Shown here piece after piece: positions 53,590 through 64,000 of a DNA stretch of 64,000 nucleotides (its first letter is position 1; every line of letters starts with the position of its first letter). This DNA is from Fonsecaea monophora (Eukaryota > Ascomycota > Eurotiomycetes > Chaetothyriales > Herpotrichiellaceae), in NCBI RefSeq assembly GCF_001642475.1, contig NW_019173975.1, positions 62,001-126,000 of the forward strand, read 5' to 3'. A model generated the notes under the pieces. That model worked only from the letters and a program-made list of their open reading frames with translations, was not told the DNA's origin and did no database searches. Position numbers and translations under genes: made by a program.

Positions 53590-55349
53590 TCATATCTGGC
53601 TTTGGACGAAATCTGTCTGACTCTGAGACCCACGATCGAGCCTCCACTCGTCCAATTGCGCCCAAACTTGCTGGTAGTCAATCCGGAGCTGAGCGGCCTC
53701 TTTGTTCATTTTGAAAGACAAAAGTACAGCTTCGACGTTGGCTAACATGGTCAGAACTTCAAAGCCGCCATGTTGCAGAGCCCCTTCGATTGCCAATCGG
53801 AAGAACTTCTCACTCTTAACCGGCGATTTCATGTGATAGTAGAGCCGTCCCAGCTGCATACAGGCAAAGACGCTGAGAGGGTCGCCATTCTGCTTGCCGC
53901 TGAGGACAATACTCCTGCTGAGCATCTGCATGAGGAATTTCTCGATTGTTGAGTACTCTCCTGCATATATTGCCAAGCGAACCGCCGTCTCTATAAGAAG
54001 TGAGCGCTCTACAGTCAGGACAGGATTATCTAGGGGATTGGCGTGCGACAGACGCCGATACAAACGAGATTCAGCACCAAATTGGCCGGACGCTCTAAAA
54101 ATGTCTATTATGGTCAACTGTATTTTCGTACAGACAGAGTCGTCGCGAACTGATTTCGTTTGGTCAAGTAGGAGTTCTCCATATAGTCCCAAGCACGAAT
54201 CCAGATGTTCCCGGTCGACATTCAGGAGAAGAGTCGCGAAATTGGTTATGGGATGGGACACCCCCAAGGTTGTTTTGGCCAATAAAGCAAAGAATTCCAG
54301 GACTGCCAGACCTATCTTGCTGCTGATATCGCGAATATATTTGAATGTACTAAGGACTTCCGGCATCAGTTGAAACGGTTGGGATTTCAGGAGAGCATGA
54401 AAGCCAGAGCAGGATCGATTGATAAGTCCAAACGCCATGGAGTCGTTTCTGCGAAGAAGAGAACCGGCCATTCTCAGCCCATGGAAGACTTGTTGAAGCT
54501 GCTGCGTCAACCCATAACGAGGCTTGATCTGGCTCTGGGCCAGATACCATGAATGATATGAAGACGTATATCTCAGCAAGGATTCGATAGCTTGAGTTTC
54601 AGAGCCAAGTTGGAGCCGAAGCCGCTGTGGTGAAGGTGTGCGCAGGCGTGGCGGGAGCCGCGAACGTGGATTTCCCCTGTAGACTGGAGATGGTCGAGGA
54701 GCAAGGATGACAGGCTTTCTCTTTCGCATGACAGGGCGCCATAGCCGACGTTCCTTGAGAGGCACACCGTTCACTCGGAAAGGCAAGTCGCCACGGGTCT
54801 CGGATGGGGCTTCGCGCAGCTGTTTGATGGCGTCTAGCTTCTGCGGTTGGGTATAGTTCTTCCGCAGGCCCCAGTCCCGTAGCCGTTTCTTGTACATTTG
54901 TTCACTATCGATATCAGCCTCATTCCAAGCCTGACTGCTTTGCTCACATACGTGGCATCAAAATTATGCTGCTCCTTCATTCTCTCTCGCACTTCATCTA
55001 GGCTTAGCTGCTGGCCGATATACAGATCGTGGATGAACGGCCTAAACCTCTCCCAGACGGTGGATGGTATGACCGGCCTGCGCAGTCGTAAAGGCAATGA
55101 ATTCGGTGTCTGTGATTGGACTGAAGATGGGGCGAAGTCTTCGAGGACTATTTGCTGGTTGACAACGAAGTCCGACGATCTGTCGAGAGGAGCTGCGACA
55201 TGTACATCCGTATCGTCGTTGGACTCAATCGCAAAATCTCCAGAGTCATCGCACATGTGTATGTCAGATTGAGAGATCAGAGCCATGCTTCCAGTCTGAT
55301 GGTCCCACCCCATCCCTAGGGATAGTGGTGGCAGCAGGTAGTCATTCAT
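53590..55349 (-). CDS. Clr5-domain protein
   Basis: Complement join 53590..54904, 54952..55349, giving 570 residues. The 47-base intron (GTATGT donor, GGCTGAT branch, GATAG acceptor, phase 2) falls inside the Clr5 domain and joins HNFDAT to EQMYKKRLRDWGLRKNY. The domain occupies residues about 98-150 (starting WERFRPFIHDLYIGQQLSLDEV). Clr5 is a fungal domain named after a heterochromatic silencing factor of fission yeast and may bind nucleic acid; its role in other fungi is mostly unknown. Residues 150-220 are Arg/Pro-rich. The C-terminal 350 residues are helical, with patterns such as FACMQLGRLYYHMKSPVKSEKFFRLAI that resemble tetratricopeptide-like helical pairs. This Clr5 plus helical-repeat layout is common in filamentous ascomycetes. 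The N-terminal 95 residues are acidic and disordered. Confidence 0.82.
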
Positions 55350-56382
55350 CGTCAGGAAGAGTAGCGGGCAGAGGGGACGGCCGCGACCACGCAGGGTGTG
55401 ATCGACTTAAGTACCAATATTGGGCACCTGAGATAGAAGCCATTATTCTCGATTTGTGTAGCAACTTTTGGCAGGCCAGGCTGCCAGGGTGGTGAGTCTT
55501 AGGGTGAGGCTGTTGAAGAGTAGATGCGCTGGGATGAATGAGCGGCAGCGCTGATTGGCAGCCGCATTCGACGCCACAAAAACCTTTGAGACTCCGATGA
55601 CAGCCCGATTATGCAGGACGACAGGCTCGCTGTGCTAGACTACTACAACTACTGCACGAGACACATTTGGAACATGAATTACCCGCCCTCAACCATTGTT
55701 CTTTATGACCTGTACGAACAGGAACAGTCGAGACCGCGCCCATATCGACACAGATCCCAAGTAGCGCCGCTTATCCACGGATCTGTTCCTTCGCTCTACC
55801 GCGCTTCTACCGAACTTCTCCCTTGCCCAGATATTCGGCTCGCCGATGCTTAACTGCTGGCCATCCTGGTATTCAAGGCTCGAGAACCCCATGACTCTAA
55901 GGTGATGAAGTAGCAAAAGGACGAGTCAACGTGGTGTCTTACACAGAGAATGCAATCACGGCCTACTGTCACTGCAAGATGATTACAGTTCCTCTCGAGA
56001 GCTTCGCGGACCAGTGATGCGTGACTAGGACACGAGGTCATGACTGAATATCTTTACGGGGGTTCAAGGGGCCGTTTGTCGACGTGGGTTACGGTGAAGA
56101 GCATGGCGAGTCCAGGCCTTTCCGTCTTCATCTCGCTGCGTGTGGCATGCACTGGGTGAAGGCCATGCACCAATTCCATGTCCTCTCGGCCCGAATATTT
56201 ACTCTCTCTTGTGATATGTCACTATGGGGAGGTAAAGGCCAGGTTTTAAGTACTGCTCTGGAAGAACATTGAACATCGTAAGTTTGCCTATTCTTTACGA
56301 ACAGGAATACCGTTAGGAAATCGCCTCCTGCCTAGCTCAACATCAATCGGTCGACTTCCTTCTTGGTACAAGGCAGCCAAGG
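55350..56382. other. Divergent upstream region
   Basis: About 1 kb between the starts of the Clr5 gene (minus) and the Cys-rich protein gene (plus). The short frames (up to 80 codons) show no family features. Confidence 0.6.
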
Positions 56383-57241
56383 ATGGCGTCGAGGTATGCG
56401 ATCTCGGGCATGCCCCGTAGCTCAAGTTTGACGGTAGGAGACAAACAGCCGCAAGTTGCGGCCATACAACAGCTGCCGCGGACGGCCGCGTACTTTATTC
56501 GCAGTTTGGATCACCCGCAAGGTCAGGTATTCCACATGGTCAAACCAGAAGATATCTCATTCACACCTCCCGTGGTGCTCAGACGACCTCCATTGCCGGA
56601 GGCGCGGCAGATCTCTCTCCAGATGGTGGTCCCATGTATCTTCTTTGTCCAATACCCCTGCCGGCAGAAGTGTCGCAGCCTGGGGATCTGTGTCCACTAC
56701 CAGTTCGTGATCGGCTGTCGAAAGTGTCCTGATGGACTGAGATGTAGCACTTGTGTACAGAGCAGCGTGGAACAGGTATGAGAATTTTTCGTCCTAGTGG
56801 CCCGATTTGGGGAGATAGACATATGGGCTAAGCACCGTGACGTTTATACAGGCTATCCAAGCAAACCGCAAATGTCCACTCCATCAAGACCCCACGCAGG
56901 CGAATCCCATCAACAACCGCCCGGAAGATTTCCTAGCCACTGATACCCAGAAAGATGTTTGCGACCAGGTATTGCAGCGGTCGTTGGCCTGTCAGTGGGA
57001 CGACATGCCCACGACTCTGACCACTAGGACCGACCAAGGGCGCCGGGTCGTTCATCATGGCCTCTTCCACCGCGAAAGCACACCCAGAGACATGCGGGAC
57101 GTCAGAATGTTGGCGACACTGGATGAAGACGAAGTGATGGCCGACGAGAGCCAAATCCAGTTGTCCATGGCTACGGATCTTTCGGCGTGTTTTGGTGGTT
57201 CGAGCGGAGTGCAGGCCAATATGCCACGGCTTTTTGGATAA
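56383..57241 (+). CDS. Cys-rich small protein, family not recognised
   Basis: Join 56383..56775, 56852..57241, giving 260 residues. The 76-base intron has a GTATGA donor and a TATACAG acceptor, phase 0; without it the first exon's frame stops within one codon. There is no signal peptide. Residues about 83-150 hold ten Cys and two His: C-x8-C-x3-C-x5-C, then GCRKC, RCSTC and, after the splice, KCPLH. This spacing fits a zinc-binding module of RING-like or treble-clef type, but no known family matches by eye. The flanks are hydrophilic; the C-terminal half is rich in Thr, Asp, Arg and Met. The splice joins within the Cys module, which supports the gene model. Role unknown; protein-protein or nucleic-acid contact through the zinc module is a guess. 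Confidence 0.62.
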
Positions 57242-60200
57242 GGCGAGTGCGGTATGCACCACAAATTAGGCCTCAGATATCGGAGTGGAGAAAGCCCTTT
57301 GGTCATTCATCCTATCCAGAATGTCCTGGCGGGGTGGGTGGATGAATGGATAGATAGATGGGAGGGACTGAAGCAGACTGTGTCGGCCGTCGGTAGATCC
57401 TGTTCCTGAGCGATCAGGAGTTGAGACTCTTCTCTACATGAGAATCCACATACATGGAATTTCAGACAGACATCTGCACTCCAAGCCGCGCATGTCAACA
57501 CACTCCTTTGCTAACGAACCACCACAAGATACTGTGCCAAAGCCTGGCCCTCGAACAGTAGCGTAGCTGATCAACTCACCACCTGCGTGGCGCGATGCAC
57601 TTACCGAGCTGAGCTGACGAGCCGACAGAACCTGGGATGAATTCCTCGGATGCGGTCTGGAATGGGGCGGACTGAAGAATGAAAGATGACAGATCACAGA
57701 CAACAGACACCAAACGACGAAGGCGCGGACAACGACAATGACAACGATGTAAGACAACTCCAGAGTCCAGATCTCTGACACGATCCTTTGAACTTCCATA
57801 GCCTAGCCAGGATTTGGGGGGGGGGGGGGATGTTGGGATATTCACAACACCGCAACACACCACACAGAGGCACAGGCACAGGCACAAGTTGACACACAGG
57901 CACGCACACACGGTGCGAAAAGGAGAGACTTACCTTGATTGGCTTTATGTGTTCTTGCGTATGGCGTATCGCCCTGTCTGTCGCGGCTTCGTTCTTGAGA
58001 CTAGCTAGCTTTCTTTCTAGCCAGCTGGCTCCTTGAGGTTCGCGCAGCCTTGTTTGTCAAAGATCAAAGACGAAAGACCAAACAGTCAAGAGTCAACAGA
58101 AAACGATGAATACCTCATACCTCGTACATGCCTATCGCGTTATCCTTCAACCACGGCACACGAAAGGAAAAAGAAGAAAGAAAACAAAGAGCTCTGCAAG
58201 CGAAGTCGTGGGCAAGAGATAGAGAGATCAAAGACATAAGAAAGGCCAAGGCTAGAAAGGAACGGAGGAGAAGAGGCGAAGAGCATACATGTCTTGTCAG
58301 GCGTAACACGTAGATAGATAGAAAAAAAGGGGGAAAGAAGTTTCCGGATATGCAAGCACTCAGAATTCCATTTCCTCACTCCCTCACTCCATACCTCCCT
58401 CCCTGCCTGAACTTGATCCGACCGACTGAGCGGAAGTTTGGATTGAGTTCATGATCCAGGAGTTGGGAACCTGTGAGTAGGTAAAGGAGAAGGAGGAGAG
58501 AGAGGGCGCGGGAGAGATGGTAGATTCCCCCTTCATGTCAGATCAGCACAGCACAGCGTACAAAAAGAGTTGTAACTCCGGACAAGATGAGTTGAGTTGA
58601 TATCCAAATTCCATTAGAGAGAACCCGATATCCATTCCACCCTTCCCCTGAACAACATGACAGAATCTACCAACAAGTCATGTCATGCACATCTTTGGTG
58701 TCTCTAGACTCCCCATCTTGCGCATTGTGATGGTTCCCTTCCACTAAACCTCAGTAGCCAAAATCCAGAGCCAAACTCGACAATGACCATATCGATACTG
58801 TGCACGATAAAAAACACTGACGACGCTCATATTATCCCATACACCTAGATCAGGAGCCGAGGCAATCATTTGCCTCATTTGTGTCGATCGTTCCCTCTCC
58901 GATCAGTTATTGTGACAACGGCGCGTCTCGCGAGAAAGGTTAAATGGTCATCATGGAGTCGCTTGTTTCACTATCTTCGACCTACCCATCTATTCTCATA
59001 TCGATAGACTGCCAGTCGTCACAAGTCATCAGAGGAAATCTGTCTCTTGTGTTGACACGCCCAAGCGAGCTCCACATCAGTGCGATCTTCAAAATCGTAC
59101 ACTGTCAAAGTGCCCAAGATTCGGCTTGCAATGCACCGGAAAGGCTATGTCATGGCACGGTGGAATTGGAGGGGACATTGTGGAGCTTTCAGTTTGACAT
59201 CCTCCCAGTCCTCGGTTGTCTGAGAAAAAGGGAGATGGATTCACAACATCGGCGGCAAAGTCAAGAGCCTGTAGGACGGGACTGCGGTAGAATTGGGGGG
59301 CCCCGATGGACCCTGGCAGCGGTGACTGCAACTTTTAGAGGTCTGCTCAGGTTAGTGCATGGTGTTTGCGTAGGCCCTGTTTACCATCATGATGGAATAA
59401 TGCATCATGGGCGTAACGGGTCGCATGTGAGATTACATCGTCGCCAAGGGAGGAGGAGTACATAGTAAGGTCCGATACCCAATTATGTCGTCGGTGATGG
59501 GAGGCCTGCGGTGTGCGCTGTATGCCAACAGGGTCAGCCTAGCAGCCGAGTCGAAAGGAATACCTAAATGCCCATTTAAGGAGGTTAAAATGTCAACCAC
59601 CAGGTGCGTTGCGAGTGTGGGATTGCAGAATGAGGTGGGCGCCGGCGGCGGAAAGCTCGTCAGTGGTTGGCAGGTGGCAGCGAGGTGGCCCGATGGTCTG
59701 TGCTTTCGGAAAAAGATGAGATGGAGGGTGAGTGGAGGCGGCTGGGAAGTCAGAAGTCAGGCAATCAGAGACGGGGACCAACGCCACTGACGCCAATGGC
59801 TGGAGCTACCTGATCCACTTGGAGGTGTGCAACCGATGCCAGTGATACCGCGGGGTTCGGGCGGTTTTGGTTGAACGAGCGAGGGAGCTGGCTGTTGTGG
59901 AATGTCAGAAGCACGAGACACGGTCCAGTCTGAGCTCGGAGGTGAGACAGATGCGAACATGACGAGGTGGGCTTTTGGCTCAGGAAACTCTGATGAAAGA
60001 TGGTGTCAAAATTCAAACTGACTGTTCATTGACGTCGAAACAGACTTGGGTAGCGATGATGTCATGGGCCTGCCACAGGCAACACAAAGAGCACAAACAG
60101 ACAACACGTGACAGGGTGGTTGCATACTACAGAATGACAGGATTCCAACTCCATCATCATCGTCTGGGGGCCAATGTCGACGGCAAGAATCCAACGCAAT

Positions 60201-61000
60201 AACCTCAGATCAAGTCAAAACTCACCCGAGATTGCGACGCATATGACAAGCACACATGTTTAATGATAGCATCTTCTGCATTTGACCTTTAGCTTCCTAA
60301 TGCTGCTTGTTGACTTGCTTCTGTCTCGCTAGCCCCAACTCTCTCCAAATAGTCTGCATAAGCACACAAACACACCACACGGTCACTGGCCCGAACTGTA
60401 CACACCGCTTTCGCGCTCGAAGCAGCTGTCAAGGCCGTTGGGCTTCCACCGCCAAACCCTTCCAAAGGAGGAATTAATCCAACCTATTCCTCCTGTCGAT
60501 AAATTAGGGCATTCCCAAGATCGCGACACTGGAGCTTGTAATCAGCTTGGGTAGGCCAAAAGGTTTCCTGACTCCCAATCACAGCCGATAACTCTGTATA
60601 CTGATCCATCCTCCAACATTCGAGGCACGCTTGTAGACAACAAAAACAAGAATCTTCATAGAAAAAAGCCATCATCTCTGGGTATCAGGTCATCATAATA
60701 AACGGTGTACTGTAAACGAAGGTCGTGAATCGAATAGTCATGGCGTGATCTTGCCGCCAGTTGCCACGTTAGTCGCCTGCACCGGGCTTTTGAATCCCAT
60801 CCCTTCTATCACCCATTCCTTTTGGTTGTTGTACACTGGCGTCGTGCGGCTCCGTCACGCAACACCCGATAATAATGTACATGGAGCACGGGAAATGAAA
60901 CGATGCACCTGGCTTAGGCGTGCCAAGGTCGTCATCGGTAAAGGGTCGCCGATGTAGGCTTATTGGGAATGTCGAGATCCCCTCAAGTCGGACGCATCAA
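57242..61000. other. Gene-poor region, 3.8 kb
   Basis: Between the Cys-rich gene (plus) and the FlbC-like gene (minus), whose ends converge on it. The longest frame (58944-59465, 173 codons) has no family features and poor composition. A G run lies at 57816-57829 and purine-rich stretches lie around 58160-58340. No gene seen. Confidence 0.5.
57816..57829. repeat. Poly-G tract
   Basis: A run of 14 consecutive G on the plus strand. Tracts like this are prone to length error in sequencing. Confidence 0.85.
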
Positions 61001-62109
61001 TTACTCCTCAATATCCGAGTGGCTGGCGCTGGACATTGAATCGCCCTTGTGCACCTTTTTGTGCCGGCGCAAATTGGAAACAACAGAGAAGTGACGCCCG
61101 CAACCTTCAACGTCACATGCAAAGGGTTTTTCACCTGTGTGGCTGTACATGTGTGTCTGGAGGGAGCTCGGCCGGGTGAACCGTTTGTCGCAGACCTTGC
61201 ATTTGTGCTTCTTCTGAGTGTTGGCAGCCATCTTGGAAGAGAATTGACCCATCATTGACTGGGGAGCAGGAGGTCCCAGAGGCGGGCCCAACAGCTGATT
61301 AGGGCGAGGCAATGTTCGAGAAGCTGCCATGGACTCGTACCCGGCGTCAGATGCTGCGGAGCTATAGTCTGTCGCAGAATCGGTCACAGAACCGACAGAG
61401 CTGGGCGCGTAATAGGCGTATCCGCGACCAGATTCGGTCGAAATCGATGAATGGGACGAAGAGGCTTGCGGAAACCCATAGGAGTCTGCAGACGCTCTCT
61501 GGGCTCGAGCCTCGTAGATGTTCCGGGGGGTCAGGTCTTGCAGATTTTGGTGGCTGAGAGCCAACATGCCACGAGAGGCATCCAATTCTCCAAAACTAGC
61601 ATTTGCGGCACGGGAAGTGTCAATTCTACTCCAACGATTAGAACCACGCCGAAACCCGAAAATTACCAAAGGTGAACTCACGTGTCTGACAATTTTCTAT
61701 GTTGTTGTTGTTGCTGCTGTTGGTGCATAGACTGGGCGTAGCTGAGGGAAGAGTACGACGGCGCATACGAGGCCGATGTCACCGCTGGCGAAGAATAGGC
61801 TTGCTCGCCGTAATTGGGCCGCGGCATGTCTTGAGGGTAACTTAGCAAATCCGTCGCAGAAAAGCCAGTGCTGGAGAAGGCGCTACCTTGAGCCATTGAG
61901 CCAGTAACTGGGGGCATGTGAGAGTAGGGCATAGAGATGCCAGTTCTCGCACCGTCCGTCTTGGATAGAGCTGGAAAGGAAGAGCTGGAGGTGCTGGTCT
62001 GATGAGACCAGGGATCGCTAAATTGCGGTGTTGTATGCATGTTGGGATACATGTGATCGTAAGTTATGCCGCCGTAGTGTCGACCTTGGTTGTCAATGAC
62101 CATCGTCAT
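61001..62109 (-). CDS. C2H2 transcription factor, FlbC-like
   Basis: Complement join 61001..61595, 61682..62109, giving 340 residues. The 86-base intron (GTGAGT donor, GCTAG acceptor, phase 2) joins KLSDT to FGELDASRGM. The N-terminal two thirds are rich in Ser, Tyr, Pro, Met and Gln, with a poly-Gln run of seven at the end of exon 1. Two C2H2 fingers close to the C-terminus, CKVCDKRFTRPSSLQTHMYSH near 275 and CDVEGCGRHFSVVSNLRRHKKVH near 303, are linked by TGEKPFA, the classic linker. A short Ser-rich acidic tail follows. The position of the fingers, the length and the finger sequences fit FlbC of Aspergillus, a nuclear activator of conidiation genes. I judge this from memory of the family; other fungal two-finger factors are similar. 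ATG codons at 62109 and 62103 are both possible starts. A long upstream region is typical of such regulators. Confidence 0.8.
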
Positions 62110-64000
62110 GGAGCCGGTGTTTGCAAGAGCGAAGGCAGCAAGTGTGAAGCGTGGTGATTCTTAAGATCGAAAGGATTCTCTCTGCTGTTTGTTGCTGGTC
62201 GCAACGAATGCGCAAGTCACCAACACAGGCCCAGGTTTGAAGTCTGGTTCCTGAGAGAGAAGATGTGGAAGACGATCCAACTTTCCCAGAGGGGATCGGC
62301 GACTGTTATGTAGCTTCTTGTGTGGAGAATCTGGAGGTGGCCCGACTACCAATGGTAGGTCCCCAGTCAAAGGATGTTGATCTTTTGCTTGAGTGGTCGA
62401 TAGTGGCAAGGAGCAGTGCCTCCTTGATATCGATAGCTGTGCTTTGTCGTGGTTGTATCCTTCTTCAACCAATTCGGCGAGCGGCAGATCGACGGGATTG
62501 GCTGAGGTAAAATGGTTGTGATGTCGTGTCAAGAAGCAGCAAATGGTGCCTTTTAACCATACAAAGTCTGTCCCAGGGTGGAAAACTGTGTATTGAATAA
62601 GTCTTCCACTTCGGAGATTCGACGTGTCGCGGTGGGTGGAATGGATATCTCCTTTTTTTACTCTTTGATGTCGACGCGGTAGTCGCGGTTGTTCAATACT
62701 TGGGGAGAGCGTGTGTCTTGTCTCAGGTCGCGGAATGTTAAGAGTAGATGAGGTCTTTTGAGGTTTCAGAGAACAAGGTTCTCTCACGCAAAAGGGTGGG
62801 GAAAAGTCAGGGTAGATAAGTTGTTTTGGAAGCACCGAAGTTGACCGTGGACTTTCTCTGAGCAAGAGGTTACGTCGGTGGAGGTGACCCTTCTCTTCTG
62901 CGCAGCGCTGGCTAGCAGTTCTTGGGGCAACTGGCATCATCACAATTGTCGATTTACCCTTGACCTCTGGCCTTTCCGCCCTCTTCTTTCTCTCACCCTT
63001 GTGCTTGGGCTCGTTTCTTGATGCAGGGTGCTTAGCTCGAAGGCTTGTTGGATGGCGTTTCTAGTGGAGAATCCGAAAGCCAAATTGACTGGCGGAGGAA
63101 GCCCTGGCAAGCCAGCCCGGAGGTTGGATGAAATCAGTGGGGTGGGAATGGAAGGGATAGGGAGGGGGAAAGGCGCACCTTCCTTGGCTACACGGAAACT
63201 TGAACCTGGGAAGCAGGACGCTCTTGGGAGCGACAAGGATCCCAGGGTTTGACTACTGTGTGGCCTAAAAGAGTGGGGAGGAAGGCAATCGACCCTCTCT
63301 GGCCTTCATCAGTTGCGGGTGTCGGTGAGAGATGATTGGATCAAGTCGGCTGTCTCGAATAGGATGAACTTGTGTGGGTGCGCGAGCCCCGGTCGACGAG
63401 TAAGTGGAGGTAGGATCCCTGTCCATGCCCTACTCGTAGAGATGAGGCTTAGGACAAGAGCAGAGACCAGGATCATGACGATCGATGCAGGTGGTGGGTA
63501 GCTAAACCGAAGTAGACGAGTGGATCTCTGTCTTCATGCCAGATTAGAAGATGGTGGCTTGTTTTTGCCAGCCCAAAATTCCTGTCGCGGCGGGAGACAA
63601 GGATGTTGGTTCATGATAGGAATGCCCGTGGTGTCATCAGAGCAAGACAAAGACAAAAAAAAGTTAGCAGTCTGTTGGAATTAAGGAGAGAAGTAAAAGA
63701 CAGCAAGAAGAGATTATTGCCAAAGGTAAAGTGGTTACCATGGTCAACGAAGACTCTTTTTATCAAAACATACACGAAAAACAAACACAGAACCACAGCT
63801 TGGGACGCGGGCGACTGACTAGGTACGGTTCCTCTGGTCTGTTGCGGCAAAATAGCAAGCAGCAGGTAGGTACGAGTAGGCTGTAAGCAGGATTTCCCCT
63901 CCTTCTCCTCCACCTCCACCATCACCATCACCGTCACACCCAACCAACAACTTCACCCTTGTTGTGCCCTTCCCCAAGGGTACCTAAGGTACGAATCGGT
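62110..64000. other. Upstream region of the FlbC-like gene with a long open frame
   Basis: 1.9 kb to the window edge. It includes a minus-strand open frame of 260 codons (62161-62943; its first ATG is at 62940) that ends 52 bases before the start of the FlbC-like gene. Its product is rich in His, Arg, Pro, Ser and Leu without any recognisable domain, so I treat it as leader or promoter rather than a gene. The remainder contains only short frames. TACGAGTA occurs near 63868. Confidence 0.5.

Noticed and set aside
58944..59465. A 173-codon plus-strand frame
   Set aside because: No domain, low-quality composition and no promoter or splice support.

Overview
This window reads as nuclear DNA of a filamentous ascomycete (Pezizomycotina). 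The genes have short introns of 47-90 bases with GTRNGT-type donors and CTAAC/CTGAC-like branch sites. Several families are fungus-specific: Pma1-type proton ATPase, Clr5, DUF1776, DUF3807, an FlbC-like C2H2 factor and an AspRS-DUF2156 fusion. There is no sign of bacterial or viral sequence. I cannot name the genus. All exon structures below were read by eye from splice signals and reading frame and have not been tested against transcripts.

Layout. 1-1089: the 3' end of the replication initiator ORC3. 2.2-11.3 kb: two large minus-strand C2H2 zinc-finger proteins, each with a long upstream region. 13.1-16.4 kb: a 1062-residue coiled-coil protein of unknown role. 17.0-17.7 kb: an accessory complex I subunit, followed by two minus-strand metabolic genes, an ATP-dependent NAD(P)H-hydrate dehydratase and an extended SDR reductase. 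21.5-22.9 kb: a DUF3807 protein and, converging on it, a small two-exon gene that a simple ORF scan misses. 22.9-28.5 kb: a gene-poor stretch with a Pol III/tRNA-like element and a possible decayed gene. 28.5-31.7 kb: the plasma-membrane proton ATPase, with five coding exons (the last only 8 bases) plus a 5'-UTR intron. 31.9-37.8 kb: a second gene-poor stretch. 37.8-39.3 kb: a secreted Ser/Thr-rich protein with a short tandem repeat.

40.8-48.0 kb is the most interesting part. An HSL-type alpha/beta hydrolase and an aspartyl-tRNA synthetase fused to DUF2156 are transcribed divergently from a shared 2.6 kb region. The fusion has the architecture of ErdS, which aspartylates ergosterol using Asp-tRNA. 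The neighbouring hydrolase is a good candidate for the reverse enzyme, ErdH. Together they would form a reversible tRNA-dependent lipid-modification module.

49.0-57.2 kb: the DNA-protein crosslink protease Wss1, a DUF1776 membrane protein with an apparent -1 frameshift, a Clr5-domain protein and an unrecognised Cys-rich protein. 61.0-62.1 kb: an FlbC-like C2H2 regulator with a long upstream region that contains a 260-codon ORF.
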